Shown: positions 9,051 to 17,540 of the stretch, one piece after another | Numbering within the stretch: position 1 is the first letter of the stretch | Layout: the number at the start of each line of letters is the position of its first letter | Origin: Acinetobacter parvus DSM 16617 = CIP 108168 | GTDB taxonomy: Bacteria > Pseudomonadota > Gammaproteobacteria > Pseudomonadales > Moraxellaceae | Direction: 5' to 3' | DNA length: 64,000 bases | Assembly: GCF_000368025.1 (NCBI RefSeq) | Contig: NZ_KB849212.1 | Coordinates: forward strand, 246,331-310,330 | Notes under the pieces: model-generated | The model's database searches: none | Seen by the model: only the letters and a program-made list of their open reading frames with translations | What the model was told of the DNA's origin: nothing | Translations under genes and position numbers: made by a program

Positions 9051-11102
9051 TTATAGGGCCAAGATTGGACTGATCAGCAGATCAATCGCTTTAATGGCAA
9101 TAAACGGTAGCAGCACCCCGCCCACACCATAAATCAGCATGTTGCGGCGCAATAATTGGGTAGATGTCGAAGGTTTGAATTTCACACCGCGCAGTGCAAT
9201 TGGAATCAGCAGAGGAATAATGATCGCATTAAAGATCAGCGCAGACAGGATGGCACTTTCAGAACTGCCTAGTTGCATGACATTTAACACATGCATTTGC
9301 GGAATTGCCGCGACGAATAATGCCGGCAAAATTGCAAAATACTTTGATACATCATTCGCCAAGGAAAAGGTGGTTAATGCACCGCGAGTAATCAGTTGCT
9401 GTTTGCCTATTTCAACCACAGATAGCAATTTTGTTGGATCAGAATCTAAATCCACCATATTGCCTGCTTCTTTGGCTGCTTGCGTTCCCGAGTTCATGGC
9501 TAAGCCAATATCTGCTTGGGCTAACGCCGGTGCATCATTAGTACCGTCACCGACCATCGCTACCAAATGTCCTTTGTTTTGCTCGGTTCGAATGCATGTG
9601 AGTTTATCTTCTGGTTTCGCTTCAGCGATATAATCATCCACACCAGCCTCTGCTGCGATGGCCGCTGCTGTGAGCGGATTATCTCCGGTCACCATCACAG
9701 TTTTAATGCCCATTTCACGTAAGCGCGCAAATTTTTCTTTAATGCCTTGCTTAATCACGTCTGATAGTTCAATGACACCCAACAAATTCTGATCTTTAGC
9801 CACGACCAGCGGCGTTGCCCCTTTTGAAGCTATTTGTTCTACGCGCGCTTTCAGTTCGGCATGATTTTCAAGGTTTTGCGAAGCGAATTTAAGAATGGCA
9901 TCCATAGCGCCTTTACGCACTTGATGACCATCCGCCAAGTTAAGGCCTGAAATGCGTGTGGACGCATTAAAAGCGATAAACTCAGCCTGTTCAGGCTCGG
10001 CCACTCTTTCACCTTGCTCTTTGGCCAAAGCAACCACCGATTTACCTTCTGGCGTTGGATCGGCCAAAGAAGTCAGTACCGCCGCTTGGCGAAGTTCAGA
10101 CTCCGTCACTCCTGTTAAGGGATAAAAAGCAGTCGCCTGACGGTCACCGTAAGTAATAGTTCCGGTTTTATCGAGTAGTAAAACATCTATATCGCCTGCA
10201 ACTTCAACCGCCTTGCCTGATTTGGCAATCACATTGGCTTTGAGCGCTCTGTTCATCCCTGCAATTCCAATAGCTGGCAATAAGCCGCCGATGGTGGTTG
10301 GAATCAAGCAGACCAATAGCGCCACCAATAAAATCGGGCTGATTTCAATATGCAGGAAATGTCCAATCAACGGCAGGCTGACCACGACGATGATAAAAGT
10401 CACAGTCATCACGGTCAGTAAAATACCTAAGGCAATTTCATTCGGTGTTTTTTGACGGTTTGAGCCTTCGACTAAAGCAATCATTCGGTCGAGAAAGCTA
10501 TTTCCCGCCTCTGCGGTCACTTGCACGATGATCCGGTCGGTTAAGACTTTGGTTCCCCCAATCACCCCTGATTTATCCGTACCCGCTTCACGCAGTACTG
10601 GCGCAGATTCACCTGTTACAGCAGCTTCATTGATCGTAGCAAAGCCTTGAATGATCTCACCATCTACGGGAATGAATTCCCCTGCACGCACTTCAATCAA
10701 GTCATGCATTTTCAATTCAGCCGCTGAAATCTGCACCCCATCCATATCATCTTTAGAATGGATCCGGCGCGCCGTCAAATTTTGACGCGCTTGACGCAGG
10801 GATGACGCCTGTCCGCGGCCTTTAGCTTCGGCAAGAGCTTCAGCATAATTGGCAAAGAGAACAGTTACAAATAAAATCAATGTCACCAATAAGCCAAAAA
10901 CCAGACTGGCTTGCCCCAAAATTGTACTAACCAGTGTAATCAGCGTCCCAAGCCAAACGATGGCCATCACTGGATTTTTAATCACATGCTGCGGTAGCAG
11001 TTTAATAAAGGCATTTTTCCATGCTTCAGCTTGAAATAAAGTTGAAGCGATAGTGTTTTGCTGTGTTTGAACAGTTTGTTTTGAATGATTCATTGTACTC
11101 AC
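9051..11102 (-). CDS. kdpB: KdpB, ATP-hydrolysing subunit of the K+ pump
   Basis: A 683-residue P-type ATPase. Visible motifs are the TGESAPV actuator loop, the phosphorylation site DKTGTITYGD, the KGA nucleotide-binding segment and the hinge motif VGDGTNDAPALAQADIG. Paired membrane helices flank the cytoplasmic domains. It powers inner-membrane K+ uptake together with KdpA and KdpC. Only 2 bp separate it from kdpA, indicating translational coupling. Confidence 0.97.
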   Translation of the reverse strand: MSTMNHSKQTVQTQQNTIASTLFQAEAWKNAFIKLLPQHVIKNPVMAIVWLGTLITLVSTILGQASLVFGLLVTLILFVTVLFANYAEALAEAKGRGQASSLRQARQNLTARRIHSKDDMDGVQISAAELKMHDLIEVRAGEFIPVDGEIIQGFATINEAAVTGESAPVLREAGTDKSGVIGGTKVLTDRIIVQVTAEAGNSFLDRMIALVEGSNRQKTPNEIALGILLTVMTVTFIIVVVSLPLIGHFLHIEISPILLVALLVCLIPTTIGGLLPAIGIAGMNRALKANVIAKSGKAVEVAGDIDVLLLDKTGTITYGDRQATAFYPLTGVTESELRQAAVLTSLADPTPEGKSVVALAKEQGERVAEPEQAEFIAFNASTRISGLNLADGHQVRKGAMDAILKFASQNLENHAELKARVEQIASKGATPLVVAKDQNLLGVIELSDVIKQGIKEKFARLREMGIKTVMVTGDNPLTAAAIAAEAGVDDYIAEAKPEDKLTCIRTEQNKGHLVAMVGDGTNDAPALAQADIGLAMNSGTQAAKEAGNMVDLDSDPTKLLSVVEIGKQQLITRGALTTFSLANDVSKYFAILPALFVAAIPQMHVLNVMQLGSSESAILSALIFNAIIIPLLIPIALRGVKFKPSTSTQLLRRNMLIYGVGGVLLPFIAIKAIDLLISPILAL

Positions 11103-11104
11103 CC

Positions 11105-12829
11105 TTAACCTTGAACCAATAACAGATGATCAGCAATTGGCCCCAAGACCAGGACTGGCATAAATTGCAATAAGGTCAACATCACCACAATGGCGATTAA
11201 AGTCAGTGCGAATGTTGGCGTTTCGACTTTTAAACTGCCGCTGCTTTCAGGTGCTTGGCGTTTTGCAGCTAAACGTGTAGCGATGATTAAAGGAATAATT
11301 AATGTCGGGAAACGGCCGAGCAATAAAGCAATACCGCATGTGACATTCCACCACACGGTATTGTCTGATAGCCCTTCAAAGCCTGAGCCATTGTTGGCAA
11401 ATGCAGACACATATTCGTACAGAACTTGAGAAATGCCGTGGTATTGCGGATTACTGTTGCCCGTCAATTCAGGGAAAAATACAGTTATTGCGGTTAAACC
11501 AAGAATGACGATGGGTTGGATCAAAATCACAACAGCGAGCAGCTTGATTTCACCGGCTTCAATTTTGCGGCCAAACAATTCTGGGGTGCGGCCGGTCATT
11601 AAGCCTGCAATAAAGACTGCTAAAAACAGATAAATAATGAATTGCTGTAAACCACAGCCAATCCCGCCCCAAATGGCATTGATCAGCATATTGGACAATT
11701 GCACCATACCTGTGAGCGGTGCAGATGAATCATGCATCATATCCACTGAGCCGTTATTGACTTGGGTGGTGACCGCTGACCACAAAGCAGATGATGCCTC
11801 GCCAAAACGCACTTCTTTACCTTCCATGGCGGAAAGCAATGTCGAAGTCGATGAAAGGCTTTCTGACCAGATAGCGCTAGTCGCAGAAATGATCGACATC
11901 AGCAGCATTGAAGCAAAGACCAAGCCTGCGAATTTGGCGCGTTTGGTGAAAAAGCCCAGCATAAAAATCACCGAAACAGGGATCAGTAAAATCGCAAGCA
12001 TTTCCAGAAAGTTTGACAATGGTGTCGGATTTTCCAAAGGTACACTGCTGTTCGGACCATACCAGCCACCACCATTACTGCCCAATTGCTTAATTGCTAC
12101 CATGGGCGCAACAGGGCCTAAAGGTATTTTTTGCGTTGTTAATTCGCTGCTTTGGTCAATCACTTGAACTTCTGGGCCGCCTTGAAAAGTCGATGGTACG
12201 CCTTGGCTAGTGAGCAATAATGACCAAACCATGCATAAAGGAATCAGAAAGCGGAACGTCGGACGAATCACATCGGCCCAATAGTTGCCGACATTAATTT
12301 GTTGCACTTTATGCTTAAAGCTGGTCTGTTGATCGGTTTCAGAAAGTGCATTGGATTGTTTGTAGAACAGTGCTCGAACTGTAGCCACCACCATCGCCAG
12401 GCCCATCATCGGCGTGATGATCTGCAAGCCGACAATGCCAACCATTTGCGATAAATAAGACAGTTGTGCCTGTCCTGAATAGTGCTGCTGATTGGTATTG
12501 GTCAGAAACGAAATCATGGTATGCAGCGCCAAATCCCATGACATATTCGGCGCATGATTTGGATTCAGCGGCAGGCTGGCTTGAGCCATGAATAAAACCC
12601 AAGTCACTAAACCAATCACCGCACAGCTCATGACAAAATTTAATGAATAAGTTTTGACATTCATCCCCCGTTTGGGATTGGTTCCAAAAACAGCGTAAAT
12701 GGGCTTTTCAATCCAATTGAATAGAGGATCAATTTTCATCTCGCGGTTGTGCATAATTGCTGCGAGGTATTTACCCAAGGGATAAGCCAGAACAAAGACG
12801 ATGGCTAAAAGCAAAGCAAACTCTAACAT
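11105..12829 (-). CDS. kdpA: KdpA, K+-binding channel-like subunit
   Basis: A 574-residue polytopic membrane protein of the SKT superfamily, with about ten helices and four selectivity-filter-like loops (for example TNTNQQHYSG, GSNGGGWYGPNSS, NNGSGFEGL). It selects K+ within the KdpFABC complex. It is the first gene of the operon. No hydrophobic kdpF reading frame is visible just upstream; the only short frame there is polar. Confidence 0.96.
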   Translation of the reverse strand: MLEFALLLAIVFVLAYPLGKYLAAIMHNREMKIDPLFNWIEKPIYAVFGTNPKRGMNVKTYSLNFVMSCAVIGLVTWVLFMAQASLPLNPNHAPNMSWDLALHTMISFLTNTNQQHYSGQAQLSYLSQMVGIVGLQIITPMMGLAMVVATVRALFYKQSNALSETDQQTSFKHKVQQINVGNYWADVIRPTFRFLIPLCMVWSLLLTSQGVPSTFQGGPEVQVIDQSSELTTQKIPLGPVAPMVAIKQLGSNGGGWYGPNSSVPLENPTPLSNFLEMLAILLIPVSVIFMLGFFTKRAKFAGLVFASMLLMSIISATSAIWSESLSSTSTLLSAMEGKEVRFGEASSALWSAVTTQVNNGSVDMMHDSSAPLTGMVQLSNMLINAIWGGIGCGLQQFIIYLFLAVFIAGLMTGRTPELFGRKIEAGEIKLLAVVILIQPIVILGLTAITVFFPELTGNSNPQYHGISQVLYEYVSAFANNGSGFEGLSDNTVWWNVTCGIALLLGRFPTLIIPLIIATRLAAKRQAPESSGSLKVETPTFALTLIAIVVMLTLLQFMPVLVLGPIADHLLLVQG

Positions 12830-13142
12830 GGCATTTCACTCCTATGTTTCAGAGCTGAAAACTGCATGCAGATATTGAAATAACGTTTATTTTGATTATT
12901 TAGTACAACGCAATTTTTTTGATGCTGTACCTGCTGATGCGCGTGAATGACCGCACTCATGTTTTTCATCCTAAGCATTGGGATATTCCAAAATCCAGTA
13001 TGAAAAATAAGACCGTAAAGTCTCTATTCATAACTTTGGATGCCGCGTAAAGAAAGCGTAAAAATTTAGCTCAATGCACTTATAAATGCAGAAAAATATC
13101 TTAAAAGTGATGGCTATTATTATTCTGTGACTCACTTTATTT
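12830..13142. other. Divergent intergenic region between kdpA and the uppP relic
   Basis: 313 bp without a convincing gene. It must hold the kdp promoter (minus strand) and the old uppP promoter (plus strand). A short polar frame overlaps the kdpA start but does not resemble KdpF. I see no clear KdpE operator by eye. Confidence 0.5.
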
Positions 13143-13863
13143 ATGGATATAATTTCAGTACTTAAAGCCTTATTTTTAGGTTTTATAGAAAGTTTAACGG
13201 AGTTTTTTACCCATTTCCAGTACTGGTCATTTAATTTTATTTGGCCATTTAATTGATTTTCATTCAGGCTCAGGCTGTGTCTTTGAAGTTGTCATTCAAC
13301 TGGGCACAATCTTAGCCGTTTGTTGGCTCTACCGTAAAAAATTATTAATCTACTACATGGTTTTATATCAGGTGATTACCATGCGAGACGTTTTGCGATA
13401 AATGTCTTCATTTCATTTATTCCTGCAGTAGTGATCGGAGTTATAGCTGTTGATTTTATTAAACAAGTTTTATTCAGTCCTTCGGTTGTGGCATCTGCAC
13501 TGATTATTGGTGCACTGTTAATTTTTGCTGTAGAAGCTAAAAATTTTAAAGTCCAAACCATTGAGGCAACCAATATTGGATTCAAACAGGCCATTGTTAT
13601 TGGTTTGGTTCAATGTCTTGCGATGATTCCGGGGACTTCACGGTCTGGTGCAACCATTATTGGTGCCGTTACTTAGACATATTTCGCAACGTTGATGTTT
13701 TAACTTCAGAAAATTTATTGAATATTTCCGTAGGCTTTGTAACCGCATTCATCGCAGCTTTGCTTGTGGTAAAAGCCATGGTTAAATTTGTAGAAAAACA
13801 TACTTTAAAAGTTTTTGCTTGGTATCGCTTGGTATTAGATTCAATCATCTTATTTGTTTTTTA
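13143..13863 (+). pseudogene. uppP: Undecaprenyl-diphosphatase UppP/BacA, decayed
   Basis: The family start MDIISVLKALFLGFIESLTEF is present but breaks frame before the SSTGHL motif. Later pieces in different frames give FEVVIQLGTILAVCW, then VVIGVIAVDFIKQVLF and VIGLVQCLAMIPGTSRSGAT (the second catalytic motif), then a C-terminal helix set ending LDSIILFVF. At least two frameshifts and a missing stretch after IIGAV make a functional membrane phosphatase impossible. UppP normally recycles the lipid carrier for peptidoglycan synthesis, so another copy must serve the cell. Confidence 0.85.
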
Positions 13864-13879
13864 ATTCAAAAAAAATAAA

Positions 13880-13906
13880 TTAAAGAGAACTCGCTGTTCT
13901 CTTTAA
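13880..13906. terminator. Bidirectional terminator
   Basis: An 11-bp perfect stem, TTAAAGAGAAC with loop TCGCT, flanked by A-rich DNA on the left and TTTAAATTTTTT on the right. It lies between the converging uppP relic and the RDF-like gene and can act on both strands. Confidence 0.8.
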
Positions 13907-13911
13907 ATTTT

Positions 13912-14847
13912 TTAATTTACAATCCTTACATTCTGCCTCAAGCTTTTCTGAATCTCTTGTACAACACCCTCTCCCTGATGGGACTTAAGCTCTGATTTAG
14001 ATTTATTTTTGATTTCAGTTTGTACCGATTCAGACTCAAAACCCTTATCATTATAAAACTCTTCAACCAAATCTAGTCCCTCCTCAGCATTCACCTCAAA
14101 TCGTGCATTACCATAACCCTGCCGTGCCATTTGATCTAAAGCAGCCTGATTAAAACCACACAACTTACTTTTCTGGTCAATTTCCTTCGCTGTTTGAATC
14201 GCCTCTTGTAAATGAATGCCATCCCTGAGCGTTAAATCCACGTAGTACACAGGTTGACGATAACTTTGCGTTGTACTCTTTCCTCGCAAGGTCAGCTGCA
14301 GTGGCAAGCATGAAAGCAACCCATTTGATGCTGCATGGTAGTAGCTCAATCGTGCAGCCAACGTACGTATGCTGTTAAAGCCTGTTGTTCTAAAAATGAA
14401 TGTACCAAATTCATCCGACTCATCTAAATTGACATGCAGGCGTCCATAAGGCTTACAGTGCCCGCCTTGTCCAAGTGGGCATAAGTCGGGGGATGGGCAA
14501 GGATGTTGCTCCACGCCTTGGTTGGTTAAACGTTGGCAGGTTTCTCCATTACCGACACAGACAGGTCTTCCAGTCTGTCGGTCAAACAGGCTGTATTCTG
14601 CACGCAGGTTTAAATCAGGATCATTAAAGATCATTCTGACAGGGATTGAACGTAGCTTTTGATTCGGAGCATTAGCTCTCAGCTGATCATCCAGTGGATG
14701 CTTCACCCAGCCTTCTTTGCTTTGAATCTGGGAAGTAATGGTGAACTGGTCATCCTTTTCCGGCAGGCGTTTGCCATTCTTCTCGATCATCCGACCGATA
14801 CTGATCCGTCCGAGTATTGGAGGAGTAATTGCTAAACCTTTAATCAT
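13912..14847 (-). CDS. Phage-type protein, recombination directionality factor-like (Gp3-like)
   Basis: A 311-residue protein often annotated in Acinetobacter prophages and plasmids as 'hydrolase or metal-binding protein'. The central part has a cysteine-rich, zinc-site-like stretch (VCVGNGETC, HPCPSPDLCPLG, GHCKPYG), followed by the RTTGFNSIRTLAARLSYYH core also found in the fragment at 575-949, and a charged C-terminal tail. The layout resembles Gp3-type recombination directionality factors, which switch serine integrases to excision, but no integrase of that type is present here. The YqaJ relic upstream suggests a piece of a phage or plasmid recombination module. Confidence 0.55.
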   Translation of the reverse strand: MIKGLAITPPILGRISIGRMIEKNGKRLPEKDDQFTITSQIQSKEGWVKHPLDDQLRANAPNQKLRSIPVRMIFNDPDLNLRAEYSLFDRQTGRPVCVGNGETCQRLTNQGVEQHPCPSPDLCPLGQGGHCKPYGRLHVNLDESDEFGTFIFRTTGFNSIRTLAARLSYYHAASNGLLSCLPLQLTLRGKSTTQSYRQPVYYVDLTLRDGIHLQEAIQTAKEIDQKSKLCGFNQAALDQMARQGYGNARFEVNAEEGLDLVEEFYNDKGFESESVQTEIKNKSKSELKSHQGEGVVQEIQKSLRQNVRIVN

Positions 14848-14972
14848 GTTGATATTCCTTAATGTATTACCTTACAAATTTGGGTCTATGTATGTAGGTC
14901 GGAACAAGGACCAAATAAGTTACCCAAAGAATGTAGAGCCAGATAAAGTGCTACAGAAATCGCGACCGATTT

Positions 14973-14996
14973 GCTCTCTACCGAAGGGTAGAGAGC
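14973..14996. other. Perfect 10-bp hairpin with GAAG loop
   Basis: GCTCTCTACC pairs with GGTAGAGAGC around a GAAG tetraloop, between the RDF-like gene and the YqaJ fragment. A TTTTT run lies 7 bp to the right, so it might terminate plus-strand transcription weakly. For minus-strand transcripts it would sit in the leader of the RDF-like gene. Confidence 0.55.
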
Positions 14997-15042
14997 GGGG
15001 AGCGATTTTTGTGAATTTTTGATTGGGTGCTGTAAATAGGGC

Positions 15043-15531
15043 TTAGTCGGTATAGATGTTAAATCGACGACTGCCCTGCTTTTCAAGTGGATAAAGCTCG
15101 ATGAGTTCAGGCTGGTGCTGAAGCAATGCTTTGGTATTGAGGCTGATAGAATCCTTGGCTTTCTTCCAAACTACCGAGCCATTTGCAAAGACTGCCCTTT
15201 CCTTGTCTTGCATCATCATCTGGATTTCATGTTTAAGCTGGTCAAAGCGTTCCTGCTTATGCTGAATTTCTTCTTTCAGTTTGATCAGCTTATCGAACAT
15301 GAGATTAGCTGTTTCATTCTGTGATAGATCTTCAACTGTTAGTGGCACATGGATTGGATACAACTGCTGAATGGCTTTGGCTGCCGATTCACTCGCATCC
15401 ACAGAAGGTGGTGTATCCTTTTCCACACATTCCCAGAAGTAACGTTCTGCATTGATGATGTGTTCAATTACAGATTCAGAACGAGTGACTTTAAAGATAA
15501 TACAAAACTTAGTAAAACCAGCCACATTCAA
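15043..15531 (-). pseudogene. YqaJ-type phage exonuclease, C-terminal fragment
   Basis: The 162-codon frame holds only the C-terminal part of a lambda-exonuclease/YqaJ-like recombinase: VTRSESVIEHIINAERYFWE followed by CVEKDTPPSVDASE, then a coiled coil (LKEEIQHKQERFDQLKHEI) and a tail ending RRFNIYTD. The nuclease core that normally precedes this is missing. The frame opens at a TTG near 15531, where resemblance to the family stops, so the gene was truncated there. The likely cause is arrival of the recombinase module whose left part starts nearby. Confidence 0.65.
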
Positions 15532-15721
15532 TAATTAATAATCAACAACTTACACAAAAATATATCTAGCTCTGCACTAAGCATATTATTTTCAAAATCT
15601 GAAATTCATCAAAAACCATCCACATTTATAACCATTTTCTTGATCTTTTTTTTGAAATTGATTTTTTAGCCATGTCTTTATTTACATTACTCTGTACACG
15701 ACAAAAATAGATAACTCATTG

Positions 15722-15749
15722 AAATAATGTCACAATAATTGTTTTCTAA
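15722..15749 (-). promoter_or_regulatory. ISAba1 outward promoter
   Basis: On the minus strand TTAGAA, a 16-bp spacer and TTATTT match the ISAba1 outward promoter known to drive genes such as ampC and blaOXA. It fires leftwards out of the IS, towards the YqaJ fragment and RDF-like gene, not towards the recombinase genes. Confidence 0.85.
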
Positions 15750-15760
15750 CGACGAATACT

Positions 15761-16330
15761 ATGACACATCTCAATGAGTTATATCTTATCTTAAACAAAT
15801 CTCTAAAATGGAACAAGTCACATTTAAAGTGCTTTTCGCTCATCATGCTTGCGATCATTTTAAAGCAAACGTGCAATCTTTCTTCTGCATCTAAAGCCTT
15901 GCCCATCAAGTGCTTACCACAATCATTTTATCGGCGTATGCAGCGCTTCTTTGCAGGTCAGTATTTTGATTATCGTCAAATTTCTCAGTTGATTTTCAAT
16001 ATGTTTTCATTCGACCAAGTGCAACTGACTTTAGATAGAACCAATTGGAAATGGGGAAAACGAAATATTAATATCCTGATGCTCGCAATCGTTTATCGTG
16101 GAATAGCGATACCTATCCTTTGGACATTGCTTAATAAACGTGGAAATTCAGATACGAAAGAGCGTATTGCTTTGATTCAACGCTTTATAGCCATTTTTGG
16201 TAAAGACCGTATTGTGAATGTGTTCGCAGACAGAGAGTTTATCGGTGAGCAGTGGTTTACATGGTTAATTGAACAAGACATCAACTTCTGCATTCGTGTA
16301 AAAAAAACTTCATTGTCACCAATCATTTAG
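15761..16330 (+). CDS. ISAba1 transposase OrfA
   Basis: A 189-residue protein beginning MTHLNELYLILNKSLKWNK, the N-terminal half of the IS4-type transposase. It contains the first catalytic Asp in LTLDRTNWKW and the second in NVFADREFIGEQW. It ends after an A8 run near 16300. Reading on in the -1 frame from that run gives KNFIVTNHLGKN and joins OrfB, so a frameshift fusion is the likely active enzyme, as described for ISAba1. Confidence 0.93.
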   Translation: MTHLNELYLILNKSLKWNKSHLKCFSLIMLAIILKQTCNLSSASKALPIKCLPQSFYRRMQRFFAGQYFDYRQISQLIFNMFSFDQVQLTLDRTNWKWGKRNINILMLAIVYRGIAIPILWTLLNKRGNSDTKERIALIQRFIAIFGKDRIVNVFADREFIGEQWFTWLIEQDINFCIRVKKTSLSPII

Positions 16331-16404
16331 GAAAGAATCATAAAATTAGTGATTTATTTCGCCATCTTAAAGTTGGTCAAATTGAATGTCGTAAACGACG
16401 GATT

Positions 16405-16851
16405 TTGGTTGGTCGGGTGAAACTATATATAAGTGCACTACAGTTAGAAAATGGAGAGCTTTTACTCGTCGTTTCTCCTCAGTTTAATGCCAATGCTATT
16501 CAGGATTATGCATTACGCTGGGAAATTGAAACCTTATTCAGTTGTCTCAAAGGACGCGGGTTTAATCTTGAAAATACGCGCTTGACAGACCCTAGACGAG
16601 TGAAAAAATTGATTGCGGTGTTAGCTATAAGCTTCTGTTGGTGTTACTTAACGGGTGAATGGCAACATAATCAAAAAAAAGCGATAAAAATAAAGAAGCA
16701 TGGACGACTCTCAATGAGTTTATTTCGCTATGGTTTAGACTATGTTCAAATGGCGATTCAGCATTTAATTGGTTTTGGGAAAAAAGAAGAGTTTAAGGAA
16801 ATTTTGGCAATTTTAAGAAAGCAGAATCCTGATAGGATAAGGGTTCTGTGA
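16405..16851 (+). CDS. ISAba1 transposase OrfB
   Basis: 148 residues from the first ATG, but the frame is open back to the A8 run near 16300 and is probably expressed by -1 slippage from OrfA. It carries the IS4 catalytic Glu region (YALRWEIETLFSCLKGRGF, the YREK-like motif). The C-terminus ends with RKQNPDRIRVL just inside the right inverted repeat. It looks intact. Confidence 0.92.
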   Translation: MVGRVKLYISALQLENGELLLVVSPQFNANAIQDYALRWEIETLFSCLKGRGFNLENTRLTDPRRVKKLIAVLAISFCWCYLTGEWQHNQKKAIKIKKHGRLSMSLFRYGLDYVQMAIQHLIGFGKKEEFKEILAILRKQNPDRIRVL

Positions 16852-16898
16852 AATTTGTCGTGTACAGAGTTTACATTACTAAAATAAGGAGCATAAAC

Positions 16899-17540
16899 AT
16901 GGCATCTAAACACTCAAATCAGAAGAAATACGCTAAAGCTAAGTTTGACTCACATCAGGTCACCCTTACCCCATACCCACCTTTAAGTAAAATTTACAAT
17001 TGCTATGCACAAATCTTAAAGGCAGCAAAATTGCCTTCAATTTATCAGCCCGATATCAAGTTACTTTATCCCTCAAAAATTTCAGAGAATGAGTTCTTCG
17101 TCTTGGATAACTTCCTGCTTCTATATACTTCCAAAACACAAAGTTTATCCATCAATGCACGCTATATTGTGCAAACCGACATCGACCTACCTCTGCTCAA
17201 ATATCAACTCAGTACACGCTTATTCAAATTAATCACTGAGCTTAAAATTGATATTAAATGTATTAATCCAAATAGCGTACTACATACATTCAATGCTTCA
17301 CTTTCTAAGCATGCGATTTATGACCTAAATGCACTTCACTCTGAAAAACCACGCTGTGAGTTATCGCTTGATTTGCTCGCAAAACTCATCGGCTGTAGTC
17401 GTAATCAGCTCTTGTATCAACAAAAACAAATCCACTCTAGTTACACCGAAAAAATCCAGCAACTCACTGAAAAATGCGAAGCACTCAAACATCCTGAACC
17501 GAGCCCAAACCTTTTTTGGAGAGCGCAACATGCAGAGTAA
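16899..17540 (+). CDS. First gene of three-gene recombinase module, unknown function
   Basis: 213 residues from the ATG after a good AAGGAG site; an in-frame ATG upstream lies inside ISAba1 and was discarded. No family is recognised. It is basic at the N-terminus (MASKHSNQKKYAKAKF), with a mixed alpha/beta middle and a C-terminal helix-turn-helix-like segment (LSLDLLAKLIGCSRNQLLY) followed by a coiled helix. Its stop overlaps the start of the next gene by 11 bp, so the three genes are translated together. By position it may be a DNA-binding accessory of the recombinases. ISAba1 now separates it from its native promoter. Confidence 0.7.
   Translation: MASKHSNQKKYAKAKFDSHQVTLTPYPPLSKIYNCYAQILKAAKLPSIYQPDIKLLYPSKISENEFFVLDNFLLLYTSKTQSLSINARYIVQTDIDLPLLKYQLSTRLFKLITELKIDIKCINPNSVLHTFNASLSKHAIYDLNALHSEKPRCELSLDLLAKLIGCSRNQLLYQQKQIHSSYTEKIQQLTEKCEALKHPEPSPNLFWRAQHAE

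Larger units (their letters stand above)
15690..16869 (+). mobile_element. ISAba1 (IS4 family), complete with target duplication
   Basis: Exactly 1180 bp, the known ISAba1 length, bounded by inverted repeats CTCTGTACACGACAAA (15690-15705) and their complement ending at 16869. The 9-bp direct repeat TTTACATTA flanks it on both sides (15681-15689 and 16870-16878), which shows a recent, unrearranged insertion. It lies 29 bp upstream of the first gene of the recombinase module. Confidence 0.97.

Noticed and set aside
12832..12960. Short frame overlapping the kdpA start as a possible kdpF
   Set aside because: It is polar (contains HQQVQHQKN and similar), while KdpF is a single hydrophobic helix.
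17329..17529. Upstream extension of the second recombinase-like protein
   Set aside because: It lies wholly inside the preceding gene in another frame; the ATG at 17530 has a GGAG site.
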